A program made the translations under genes and the position numbers. A stretch of 55,484 nucleotides of DNA from Isochrysis galbana (lineage: Eukaryota > Haptophyta > Isochrysidales > Isochrysidaceae), in contig CM030932.1 in NCBI GenBank assembly GCA_018136815.1, positions 1,014,866-1,070,349 on the forward strand, read 5' to 3'. Positions 11,376-20,510 of this stretch are shown here, one piece after another. Each line of letters begins with the position of its first letter. Position 1 is the stretch's first letter. The notes below the pieces were generated by a model that saw only the letters and a program-made list of their open reading frames with translations, was not told the origin of the DNA and made no database searches.

Positions 11376-12347
11376 TCACTCAACCTTGAAGGTCGCCGTG
11401 GTGGACATGATGATGGCGACGATGATGGCAAAGATACCAAGAGCCGATGCGAAGATCTCGATAACCAAAATCTTAACGAAGAGAGCGCCATTTTGCGCAT
11501 CGGCAAGTGCGCATCCACTTCCGCAGATGCCCACACACACCCTGCAAGTTGGGAAGGCCACACACAAGATTAGTCAAGAGTGAGAGGGTTCACAGTGAGA
11601 ACCACCACAGGATGAACAGGGAGCCGGTCGACGGATAGGGCGGCAGGAAGCGCACCCGCAAGCCAAATTGCCAATCCCACAGCAGATGCCGGCCCAAAAC
11701 ATCGAGTATCCCGCATTCATCGCAACATTGCGCACAGCCTCCGGCCTGGATCGGATGACCGCTTCCTCGTTGTGCTCAATCTTTGACTGCAAGATGATGG
11801 CCACGATCACACCATAAATGGCGACCGCTTCGCAGAAAATTACACTACGTATCGATGGGGCGAGTCCGAGGGAGATTCACGAAGCGAGGCCTGGAGGTCC
11901 CTATTCGGTGCACACCCAGTGACACCCCGGGGGAGAGCTGCCTCTGGTGGCCACAGCCAGCGGGCTACGCTCATTACGTCGCATGCGTCCCAGTCCGCTC
12001 GCCATCAGCGGGACGCTGGTAAGGCCAGCTGTCTCCTCTCGAGCGCTGAGCGCGTGCGTTGAGCACGTCGCACTTCAAACCCACCCGCATCGCGGCGACC
12101 GTCTGCAGTGAGCCCGGCGGATGCCTCACCTGATCAAGTTCTTTGAAGTGATGCGCGGTGCGCGCACTGCAGCGCCGAGGAGCGATGAGCCGGTAATGAA
12201 GATGCCCCACGCGGCACCGAGAACCGAGAGGCCGATGGCGAGTCCAGTGCCCACAAACGCAAAGGCGTAGGGGTTGATGTCCGAGAGAACCTGGCTCCAG
12301 TTCTCGTAGACATTGCCGTAGTAGGATCCACCGCCGACGAGCGACAT
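11376..12347 (-). CDS. ATP6V0B: V-type H+-ATPase proteolipid subunit c''
   Basis: Rotor subunit of the membrane V0 sector that carries protons across vacuolar or endosomal membranes. Minus-strand exons 12130-12347, 11656-11844 and 11376-11541 join (phases 2 and 2) to 190 residues. The start ATG gives [14 protein letters not shown], then five hydrophobic helices. Landmarks are [28 protein letters not shown] with the proton-carrying Glu, and [32 protein letters not shown] near the end. [10 protein letters not shown] and the extra N-terminal helix identify the c'' (Vma16) type rather than c. Introns are 285 and 114 bp. Very G-rich DNA lies immediately upstream. Confidence 0.95.
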
Positions 12348-12399
12348 GGGTGGAGCCGGCTGCTGCTGTGGGCGGGCGGGCTGGTGCGACGTGAGAGGG

Positions 12400-12960
12400 T
12401 GAGGGGTGGGGAAGGGTGGGGGGGGAAATGTGGAGGGGGGGGAGGAAGGAGGAGCACGGGTGGGGGAGGGAGGGGGCTGAGGAGGGAAGGCGGGGTGGTG
12501 GGGGGGGGGGGGGGCAGCGCCCACCTGAGTGCGCAGTCGTCGGCTGCAGGGAGAGAAGGGGGTGGGGGGGGGGGGGGGGAAGCCTTATCTTTCCCTCCGC
12601 GCGGGGGGGGGAGACGGGGGGGGGGGCTACCCCGGGAGGGGGGGGGGGGGGGGGATAGCCCGCGGGCCCGCGCGGGGGGGGGGGGGGGAAGGGCGGGGGG
12701 GGGGGAGGGGGCGGGCTCGATCGGTAGAAGTTAGGAAAGGGGCTCGCGCGCCGGAGGGGGAAGAGGGGGGGGAGGGGGGGAGGCGGGGCGGGCGGGGGGA
12801 GCGGGTCTTTCGGCTCTCTGTCAAGTGCGAGTAGTGTAGTAAAGTGGTCAGGGGGAGCGACGCGCGCGGGGGAGGCGCTCCACTGGGGACACTCTACTCA
12901 GTAAAATGCGAAGGGGGGGGCTGCCCTCCGTCGGCGGTGCCCCCCCCCCCCCCCCGCCGC
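12400..12960. repeat. extreme G-rich tract
   Basis: Dozens of runs of 4-20 consecutive G on the plus strand, ending with a C run near 12940. This is the 5' side of the minus-strand V-ATPase gene. It generates Gly/Arg-rich and Pro-rich shadow frames. The density of G runs would allow G-quadruplexes. Confidence 0.9.
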
Positions 12961-13521
12961 CGCCGCCGGAGGGGGAGGATGTTCTACCAGTAAACTTCGG
13001 TTGCCTGGGGGGGAGAGACACACCCTCTCCTAGATGGGAAAAACAGTTTGGCTCCGGCGAGAATTTCGAGAATTTTTTTTTGAAATTTGGGTCCATCATC
13101 GAAATAAAAATTTTGACCAAAATTTGGGTCACGCGGGAGCGAAATTTGCAAGCCCGCAGCCGGATGACGCCCGCGAGCAGCGAGCAACCCACATCTCATC
13201 GGCCGGCCCCTCGAGGAGGAAGCGGCCGAGATCGAGATGGGTCTTGACGTCTTGACAGAAGGCGAGGACGTGGACGTGGAGGACACCCTCTCAAGGCAGA
13301 GCCCTCGCCGGGTCCCCTAGCTCTCCTGGGGCGACAAACCACAGCCATCCCTATCCCTAGGGCGGTCAAACAGGGTTTTTTTATTAGGGGTAAGAAAATG
13401 ACCATCTCAGGGTTGAGAAAATTTGAGGATTCTTTTCGGTAGAAAGTTCCCGATACACCAGGCGGCTTGCCTTCATTTGGTCTCCTTTCCTTCAGGGTTT
13501 CTTCCCCTCCCGTGGGGACTC
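12961..13521. other. intergenic stretch
   Basis: No gene supported. Around 13070-13145 there is an AT-richer patch with AAATTTGGGT repeats, and short frames show no family resemblance. It lies between the G-rich tract and the 3' end of the temptin/b561 gene. Confidence 0.4.
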
Positions 13522-14601
13522 TCACCCTACCATGAGCCCCCCCGCGAGCACCCCGAAGGAGAGGCCCAGGAGCACCCCGTACGCGACGAGAACGGCGTCG
13601 CCTTGGCTCGGCATGAGGGCGCGCCCCGAGAGGGCCTGGTAGACGCCCACGCCGAGCACGGCGTAGCCCGTCCCCTTGTGCGCGACCCGCCACACGGCGC
13701 GGCGTGCGGTGCGGGCGCCGGGCGTGCCGCGCACGAGCGCGTTGAGCGGTTGCAGCAGGGCGAGGGCGAAGGCGACGATCCCGAGCGTGTGATGGGGGTG
13801 CGAGAAGTGTCGCCCTCGGGGCACCGACGCGACGGCGAGCGCGACGCCGGCGGCGGCCACCGCAAGCCCGCTTCCCTGAGAGAGAGAGCGGGGGGGGGGG
13901 GGGGGAGTGCGTTGTTGGGGTTTCCTACCTTTTTTGGTGGGAGGGAGGGCCGATGGGGGGCGGGGGGCGAGGAGGGAGAAACACACCTGCACCACGCGAT
14001 GCACACGGAGCCAGCGGCCGCCGGTGAGCCGGGAGCGCCAAGCGAGCGAGAAAAAGGCGCCCGAGGGGAGGAGCACGCCCCACGCGACGGACATGAGCAC
14101 ACCGTGGGCGAGCAGCGGCAGGGTGGGCGGGGACGCGGAGGAAGGGGGCGAGGACGCGGGGGAGGAACGGGGCGAGGGCGCGGAGATAGGGGGCGAGGAC
14201 GCGGGGGAGGAAGGGGGCGAAGGAGGGGTCGTACCCACCGCGAGCGGCGGCGGCGCGCAGACAGGCATGCTCCTCGAGGTCCTCGACGACTCGTCCCCCG
14301 CGAGCGAGATGTCGTCGGTAGAGAAGCCGAGCAGCTCGCCCTCGTCCACACCGACGCTCCACACGCAGCAGGGGTCCCCCAGCTCCATCCCGTTGCTCTG
14401 CCCGTCGCTGTCCGTGTCCGCGAGGCAGAGAGAGGTGGTCCACGCCCTGCCTTCGTCGCGGAAGGCGAATCGGAAGGCGGCGTGCGTCGGGTTGTTGACC
14501 TTGTGCCCCGTGTCCTTGCCGTTGACGCGGCCGTTGGGCACGAGCCGCTCGTAGCTCTCATAGCCGACCCAAGGGACGACGGTCACCAGTGGGAGCGGCA
14601 T
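13522..14601 (-). CDS. temptin-like domain plus cytochrome b561 membrane protein
   Basis: Exons 13987-14601 and 13522-13875 (111 bp intron, phase 0) give about 322 residues. Residues ~13-80 resemble a temptin/Cys-rich secreted domain: YESYERLVPNGRV, GHKVNNP, then WTTSLCLADTDSDGQSNG and LGDPCCVW. A Pro/Ser-rich linker follows (~110-150). The C-terminal half is a cytochrome b561 module with haem-ligand-type histidines in LLAHGVLM, LRVHRVV, HFSHPHHTLG and RVAHKGTG, and about five helices. Such proteins are trans-membrane haem electron carriers, so I infer transmembrane electron transfer with an extracellular sensor or ligand domain. The start MPLPLVTVVPWV gives only a weak signal peptide, so a more upstream exon is possible. 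The intron contains an 18 bp G run. Confidence 0.8.
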   Translation of the reverse strand: MPLPLVTVVPWVGYESYERLVPNGRVNGKDTGHKVNNPTHAAFRFAFRDEGRAWTTSLCLADTDSDGQSNGMELGDPCCVWSVGVDEGELLGFSTDDISLAGDESSRTSRSMPVCAPPPLAVGTTPPSPPSSPASSPPISAPSPRSSPASSPPSSASPPTLPLLAHGVLMSVAWGVLLPSGAFFSLAWRSRLTGGRWLRVHRVVQVCFSLLAPRPPSALPPTKKGRKPQQRTPPPPPRSLSQGSGLAVAAAGVALAVASVPRGRHFSHPHHTLGIVAFALALLQPLNALVRGTPGARTARRAVWRVAHKGTGYAVLGVGVYQALSGRALMPSQGDAVLVAYGVLLGLSFGVLAGGLMVG

Positions 14602-14716
14602 GCCTCTCTCTCTCTCTCTTCGCGCGCCCGGCCCAAAAATTATCTGACGAGCGAGGGGGGGGGTTGCTCTCCGGCGGGGACGTCGTCTCGTCCGCTCTTT
14701 CGCGGAGACACGCCCT

Positions 14717-14857
14717 TCAAGAGGTGTTTCCCTGTTTCCTCCGTATTTCCCTATATTCTGAGTAAGCATCCTCGACTACGTGATTATATTCTTTGTTTAG
14801 ATTAGAAATTTCACGAATAACTTTGCCGGCATATTCTTGAGAGTACTCACTGGCCAT
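14717..14857 (-). pseudogene. short AT-richer coding-like frame, possibly transposon gag
   Basis: 46 codons starting MASEYSQEYAGKVIREI and ending in TAG-type stop, highly charged and helical, and much less GC-rich than its surroundings. It lies upstream of the b561 gene on the same strand. It could be a small gene, a first exon, or the N-terminus of a degraded retroelement gag; no homologue was recognised. Confidence 0.3.
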
Positions 14858-15029
14858 ACTCTCACCTCTCACCGACGAGAGTTTCGTTGTAGTGTCGAAA
14901 AGTCGCAAGGCACCGCCATAAGAACGACCATAAGATTGATCGTAACAGCACCGTAAGATTAAGGTATGAGCAGAGACAGAGTACGAGGTGACTGCCAGCG
15001 AAATGGGACAGGCACCCTGACAGCTTACG

Positions 15030-15350
15030 GGGGGGAATAGCGCCTGGGGGCTCGAGGACAGCCCCTCGATAGCTATCGGCGCCCGTCGTTTCCCCCAATA
15101 GCTGTTGGCGCCCGTCGTTTCCCCCCCAATAGCTATCGGGGGCCGCCATTCGCCCCCGATAGCTATTGGGGGCCGACCTTAAAACGCGATAGCTCCCCGG
15201 GGGCCGGGGGAAGTAAAATCTCCCGATAGCTCTCGGGGGATTTTCTCGGTCCCCCGGTAGCTCGGGCTCGGTGGGGCTATTGGCGATCGGGAGAAAATTT
15301 CCCCCCGACAGCTCCTGGGGGCCCCCGATAGCTCCTGGGGGGCGTTGGCT
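15030..15350. repeat. minisatellite of GATAGCTATCGGGGGCC-type units
   Basis: About ten diverged units, each containing (G)ATAGCT(A/C)(T/C)(C/T)GGGGG, often flanked by CCCCC. The arrangement is tandem with variable spacing of ~25-40 bp. It produces a Pro/Gly-rich frame on the minus strand (repeating PPGAI, DSYxG). It lies ~230 bp upstream of the RAP gene. Confidence 0.75.
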
Positions 15351-15578
15351 TCTGGGGGGTAACATATCCAGGTATCCAGGACATGTAAATAAAAGAATTT
15401 GGGCTGAGTCCCGCCCATCTTTGCCCATCATTCTTTTTTAACTGTTGATGTTGGGGGTACTCTAGGGGCGAGCGTCGTCGCCGACGAGGAATTTGAATGC
15501 CCCTCTCGATGGCGGGAAGAGGTCGCGTGATGCTCCTCATCGAGCGCCGCTGAGCCGTGGCCGCTCGTGTGAGAAAGG

Positions 15579-18500
15579 ATGTCGTCCGAGCTGGATGTGC
15601 GCATTCGCACCTCGGACAGTGCGCAGGAGCTGCTCCAGCTCCACGATGAGTACGCTGACTTCTACACTGAGCTGCGGCTCGTCACCACTTGGAACAGCCT
15701 CGAGCGGCTCGGCGCAAACGAGCTTGCCAGCCAGCGCGCCAACGGGGGCGAGCAGCTGCTAAGCGCGCTGTGTGAGCATACTAAGCAGGTTGTCGACTGG
15801 TGGGAGGCCCGATCAGTGAGCACCACCGCGCATGCTCTTGCGCAGCTGCAGCTCCACACAAAGCTCTGGCTGCCGCTCTGGCAGGCCCTAGAGCTGTGCT
15901 GGCTGAAGCGTCGAGGGAGCTTCAGCGTTCACGACATTGCCAATGCGGCCTGGGCGTTTGTCACAGCTAGTCTTGCCACTCCCCGCCTTCTCAGTCTGAT
16001 TGCGGGCCAGGCCACGCTGAGACTGCAACCTATGCCTGATATGGTTGCTGCCACCGACTTGTTGAAGATCGCTTGGGCTTTTGCCACAGCACCCCGTCGT
16101 GCGCCGGCACTGCTGAACGCGCTTTGCAGCGCAGTGGCCCCACGGCTGAGAGAGCTAGGCAATCATGAATTGGCGAGTCTCGCGTGGGCTTTCGCTAGGC
16201 TCGGGCACAGCGCTCCTGCACTTCTCGCCTCAATTGCTGCTGAATCAATCCCGCGGCTATACGGATTTGAGGTCGAGGACGTCTCGCACACAGTGTGGGC
16301 GTTTGCGTGTCTGCGACACTCTGATTCCAGACTTTTCGACGCAGTTGCACTGAGGATATTACCTAGTCTTGGGGCAACCGCCCCGCCGAGCCTTGCCAAG
16401 TTAATGTGGTCTTTCGCCACAGTCGGACATTCATCCCCTGCACTCTTCAATGCGTTGGCTGCGAAGGTGGTGCAGCGCCTAGGAGATTTCAAACACCGGG
16501 AGATCGCAATTTTGATGTGGTCATTTGCAAAAGTTGGCCACGCTGCTCCTGAGCTCTTTGATCAGGTTGCAGTGCATGCTGTGCCACATGTTGGATATTT
16601 CAACGCGATGGACATTGAGAATATTGCATGTGCATTCGCAATATTTCGCCATCCCGCATCAGACATGCTGGAGGCATTCGCAGAGGAGGCGAGCCATCGT
16701 CTAGGGGAGTTCAATACCAGGGGCCTTTCCAATTTAGCATGGGCATTTGCGACGATGGGTCACAATGCACCCAAATTGTTCCAAGCCATCTCGTCCGGCG
16801 TCAGATTATGGCTGGGCGACTTCATGCCGGGTGAGATCGCAGTGACAGCTTGGGCTTTTGCAAAGGTTGGTTGTCCATCGCCAGAGCTCATGCATGAGCT
16901 GGTATCCGTAGCCTTGACACGCCTAGAAGACTTCAGTTCCCGCAATCTTACGCTTCTGGCATCAGCACTGGCATCAATTGAAAGGCCAACAGCAATTTTC
17001 GACCACCTTGCCTCAGAATGTATACCTCGTCTGAGCACCTTCACAGCATCTGACCTTGCACAGCTTTCAAGGGCGTATGCGACTGCTGGTCAATCGGCCC
17101 CTACACTTTTCCGAGCTATCGCGCACGCCATTGCACCGAGACTGCAAGAGCTCATGCCGCATGAGGCCACCAGCGTTGCATGGGCTTTCACTCGGACGGG
17201 CTGCGCGGCCCCGGGCTTGTTGGACGCGGTAGCTAGGCACATCTGTGACCATCTTGATGAGCTGAGTTCAGAGGACCTCACTAATGTTGTCTGGGCCCAC
17301 ACGGCGTCTCGACACTTGTCGAGAACACTTTTTGATCTCGTCGCCGCAGAGGCACTCACCCAGTTGAATGATTTCAGTCCACTGGACCTGTCCAAGTTGA
17401 TGTGGTCATTTGCGGCAGCTTCGCATGCCCGGCCCGAGCTCTTCAAAGCCGTGTCGAGGAAAGCCCTCACAAGGCTTGGCGACTTCTGTCCTCTAGAGCT
17501 GGCCAGTCTCGTCTGGTCTTTTGCCAAAGCAGCGTGCCCAGCACAGAGTCTTTTTGACGAGAGCGCAGGCGTACTGTCGCTGAAGGTCGACCAACTTTCC
17601 GGACTGGGCCTCGCAAACGCAGCATGGGCGTATGCAACAACGGGCCACACCTCCCGTCCTTTGTTTGAAGCCATGGCCGCCTCAGCAGCACCAAGACTTG
17701 GCAGGTTCAAAGCGAGAGAAATCGTTACTCTAGCCTGGGCTTTTTCAGCAGCGTGCCATCCAGCGCCGTCTCTCTACGATGCGATTGCATCCAGAGTGAA
17801 CTCATCCTTGGCCTATTTTGATGCACATGACCTAGCGAGCCTAATATGGTCTTTCGCGAGTGCTGGCCGCTCAGTGCCAGCTTTGTACAACGGCATTGCG
17901 GTGGAGGGGTTGCTGCGCCTAGGGGAATTTGACAATGAAGATCTGGTCAAGCTGAGTTGGGGCTTTGCAGCGGCAGGTTACAGCGCACCGGCGCTCCTTA
18001 ACGCCGCAACGAAGCGATTGATCCCCCAGCTGGTCCAACTGGGTCCTGTTAACATCGCTAGGCTAGCCTGGGGATGTGCTACCGCCGATAGCCTACAGGT
18101 GAGAACGTTTGATGATCTTTTCGACACTGCCTTCGCTGAGAGGTGCAACGAGCTCGCAAGCCAATACTCCGAGGAGTCGCTGTCGCAGCTGCACCAATGG
18201 TGGTTGTGGTGGTCGAGTAAACGAGGCAACACCGAGTGTAGGCCGATCTCCTCGCTCCTTGTGCGATGTCACGAGGCCTTCGCGGCAGCGGAGACGAGAC
18301 CCGAGGACGGGCTTTTGCAGCAAATCAGCAACGTCCTTGCCGCCCTAGGACTGAAGAACAGAATACACCTGCGGCTTCCCGAGGGTTATTGCCTCGACGT
18401 GGCAACTGAATGCCAACAACAAAAGATAGCCATCGAACTTGATGGCTCTATGCACGCTCGTCATAGGGACTTGCTGGGCGCGAGACAGCTGAGGAGCAGG

Positions 18501-18704
18501 CAACTCGCTCACCTAGGGTGGCGTGTCGTTTTCGTTCCTCGTTGTCAGTGGGAAGCCCTGGCTACCCGGCCAACGTCCGGGATTGAAGACGCCACAACCT
18601 CACACGCCACGCTGCCGTTCCGACAAATGACGTACTTGGAGGATGCAATCCTCAAAGCCATTGCCAACGGGGGCCCGGAGTCCGCAGTTGCTGCCGCAGG
18701 CTAA
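15579..18704 (+). CDS. RAP-domain protein with ~20 helical repeats
   Basis: An intronless 1041-residue protein. From about residue 110 to 850 it consists of some 20 tandem repeats of ~37 residues with the signature LAWAFAxxGHxxPxLFxxIA...RLxxF, an alpha-solenoid of the kind found in algal, alveolate and plant RNA-binding proteins. Residues ~935-995 form a RAP domain (LDVATECQQQKIAIELDGS, then GWRVVFVPRCQWEAL), a restriction-endonuclease-like fold. Such proteins process, stabilise or splice chloroplast or mitochondrial RNAs. The N-terminus (MSSELDVRIRTSDSAQEL) is not an obvious transit peptide, so the organelle cannot be told. Repeat-rich genes like this usually belong to expanding families. 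Function is inferred from architecture only. Confidence 0.92.
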   Translation: MSSELDVRIRTSDSAQELLQLHDEYADFYTELRLVTTWNSLERLGANELASQRANGGEQLLSALCEHTKQVVDWWEARSVSTTAHALAQLQLHTKLWLPLWQALELCWLKRRGSFSVHDIANAAWAFVTASLATPRLLSLIAGQATLRLQPMPDMVAATDLLKIAWAFATAPRRAPALLNALCSAVAPRLRELGNHELASLAWAFARLGHSAPALLASIAAESIPRLYGFEVEDVSHTVWAFACLRHSDSRLFDAVALRILPSLGATAPPSLAKLMWSFATVGHSSPALFNALAAKVVQRLGDFKHREIAILMWSFAKVGHAAPELFDQVAVHAVPHVGYFNAMDIENIACAFAIFRHPASDMLEAFAEEASHRLGEFNTRGLSNLAWAFATMGHNAPKLFQAISSGVRLWLGDFMPGEIAVTAWAFAKVGCPSPELMHELVSVALTRLEDFSSRNLTLLASALASIERPTAIFDHLASECIPRLSTFTASDLAQLSRAYATAGQSAPTLFRAIAHAIAPRLQELMPHEATSVAWAFTRTGCAAPGLLDAVARHICDHLDELSSEDLTNVVWAHTASRHLSRTLFDLVAAEALTQLNDFSPLDLSKLMWSFAAASHARPELFKAVSRKALTRLGDFCPLELASLVWSFAKAACPAQSLFDESAGVLSLKVDQLSGLGLANAAWAYATTGHTSRPLFEAMAASAAPRLGRFKAREIVTLAWAFSAACHPAPSLYDAIASRVNSSLAYFDAHDLASLIWSFASAGRSVPALYNGIAVEGLLRLGEFDNEDLVKLSWGFAAAGYSAPALLNAATKRLIPQLVQLGPVNIARLAWGCATADSLQVRTFDDLFDTAFAERCNELASQYSEESLSQLHQWWLWWSSKRGNTECRPISSLLVRCHEAFAAAETRPEDGLLQQISNVLAALGLKNRIHLRLPEGYCLDVATECQQQKIAIELDGSMHARHRDLLGARQLRSRQLAHLGWRVVFVPRCQWEALATRPTSGIEDATTSHATLPFRQMTYLEDAILKAIANGGPESAVAAAG

Positions 18705-19120
18705 ATATGGGTAGGCGACCAAGCCGAGCGGCCATACCGCGCATGCACATTGTATACGCATGTAGTGTTTTACTCGTGGTGTCGCGCAATGCAAGTAGTT
18801 CTTAGCAGCGCGCCCACAACGCACCCTACGGATATCATTTTCCTTTGTCATTTATTCTTCTTCTTGTCTTGTTTGCCGGTTTTGTGACTTTTCGCAGACG
18901 TTTGGAATGTTGTGCTTGCACATAATGGCGGCAACTTGTTGTGTGCTGCAAGCGGTGGTGAATATCAGATTTTTGCGATGGTTCAGGGAGTACTCTACAC
19001 CGTATACCGTATACTTATACTGCTGAAGGGCGCCATAGCTTGAGCGCGCTGTTGGGTCGGAGGTCGCGTTCCGTCGAAAGTGCGGACCGCATCATTTATA
19101 ACAATAAAGTATCTGAGCGT

Positions 19121-19178
19121 TAGTACCACTACTCACTACTCCCACTAGCGTGGTACTATCACGACACCCTATAGCGCA
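19121..19178 (+). repeat. short hairpin repeat, copy 1
   Basis: TAGTACCAC ... GTGGTACTA arms around a CACTACTCCCACTAG loop, followed by TCACGACACCCT. The same element with a shorter loop occurs at 44344. Both lie a few hundred bp past the 3' end of a plus-strand gene. Confidence 0.6.
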
Positions 19179-19574
19179 CTTGCTTGTTTGTGCACACCTT
19201 GACCTTGACACCTTGACCTTGATGTGAGACGTGTGTTGGTGCCAAACAAAATAACATTTGAAGATTCCGGGCTAAGACCTCCTACCTACTACTGTCTAGG
19301 TTCTAGGTTCTCTACCTTTCTACCGACACCGCCCTTGTCTCTCCCCCCCCGCACTTCCGTTCCTGCCCCCCTTCGTTCCTTTTTCTTCGGTTTCCGGGGT
19401 CCGGCCCAGGTACCAGGTACACTCAGGGTTCTTGTTTTAGCTTTTATTTAGCGTCGAATACACCGTTCTTACACTTGTTTTAACCCCCCCCCGCTCAAAG
19501 GGTGTTCAGTACGTCCTAACACCTCCGACAAACTGCTGTTTAAACGTCTTAACACCCCCGCGCAAGGCGCCGCA

Positions 19575-19645
19575 AGGTGTCGTTCCGTCAATTGTGGGAC
19601 ATCAGTCGAATTGAGCGATCGAATGTCCACAGTTGTATATAGAGC
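19575..19645 (+). mobile_element. one end of the GGTGTCGTTCCGTC MITE family
   Basis: About 65 bp match the left terminus of the complete element at 50391 (GGTGTCGTTCCGTCAATTG, GGGACATCAGTCGAATTGAG, ATGTCCACAGTTGTAT). No opposite terminus was found nearby; the adjacent tandem repeats share sequence with the interior of that family. Confidence 0.7.
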
Positions 19646-19699
19646 GTTATTTTAAAATTAAATGTAGACTAGCGTTATTTCCCTGCTTTCCCGCGGCGC

Positions 19700-20090
19700 G
19701 TGTCCATGGCACCTGTGATTATTGTAATTATGGGCACGGCGCGATGTGCCTCGGCCCCCCCGCGGGGGCGCCGTGCGTGCGCATGCCAACCTTTTCCCTC
19801 CCCTAAGGCCCACATTTACGTAAAGTAGCCATATAAGAGATGTTTCGTTGCGCAGCACGTGTGATGACTTGCAATCACATTGTGCACGCCGTGCGTGGGC
19901 ACGGCGCGATGTGCATCGGCCCCCCCGCAGGGGCGCCGTGCGTGCGCATGCCAACTTTTTCCCTATGCGTACCCCTAAGGCCCACATTCACGTAAAGTAG
20001 CCATATAAGAGTTTTTTTCGTTGCGCAGCACGTGTGATGACTTGCAATCACATTGTGCACGCCGTGCGTGGGCACGGCGCGTCCAGCGCG
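19700..20090. repeat. tandem ~171 bp repeat with internal palindromes
   Basis: Two and a part copies of a unit running CTAAGGCCCACATT, ACGTAAAGTAGCCATATAAG, GCAGCACGTGTGATGACTTG, GCACGCCGTGCGTGGGCACG and GGGGCGCCGTGCGTGCGCAT. The unit begins near 19803 and again near 19974. Related sequence occurs in the inverted repeat arms at 49330-49800 and in the MITE at 50520-50660. It links this site to the right-end mobile DNA. Confidence 0.75.
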
Positions 20091-20510
20091 GCCACCAGCA
20101 CCGCCGCCGTACTGCCGGTGTGCCAACTCCGCGCCCCGTGGGTCGATTCGCTCGAGCAGCGCGACGAGGAGCCTCGAGACGCGCGCGTCGTTAGGCCGTC
20201 CTCGCACGCATCACGGATCTCGCCACCCAAGATCAGCCAAGCGATATCGTCGCCAGCTTGCAGCTTGGGATAATAGTTGGATGGAGATGGTCGTCGATGA
20301 GCCTTGCTTGAGGACGAGATGGTTTCTGGTTTGTACGTTTTCGTTAGTGTTAGTGTCTAGTGGAGTGTGGAGTGTAATACTACTAGTATAACACATCATA
20401 GTCTTAGTGCCTACCTGATATTAGGCTGATGTTAGGTCCTGATATTAGCCTAAGGTCTCCGATACCTGATGGCCTTTGACCTGACGGCCTGACGGCCCAT
20501 CCTGGATGGA

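Noticed and set aside
12384-12834. Gly/Arg-rich frames in the G-rich tract
   Set aside because: Pure low-complexity translation with no conserved motif, on the opposite strand to the V-ATPase 5' flank.
13423-14805. 460-codon plus-strand open frame
   Set aside because: It is the antisense shadow of the temptin/b561 gene; composition is Arg/Gly/Glu-rich and lacks any domain.
15030-15350. CRISPR-like regularly spaced repeats
   Set aside because: Units are diverged, spacing is irregular and the host is a eukaryote; this is a minisatellite.
20090-20280. Minus-strand frame reading GGEIRDACEDGLTTRASRG
   Set aside because: Protein-like for a short stretch but no splice structure, family or start could be supported; left unannotated.
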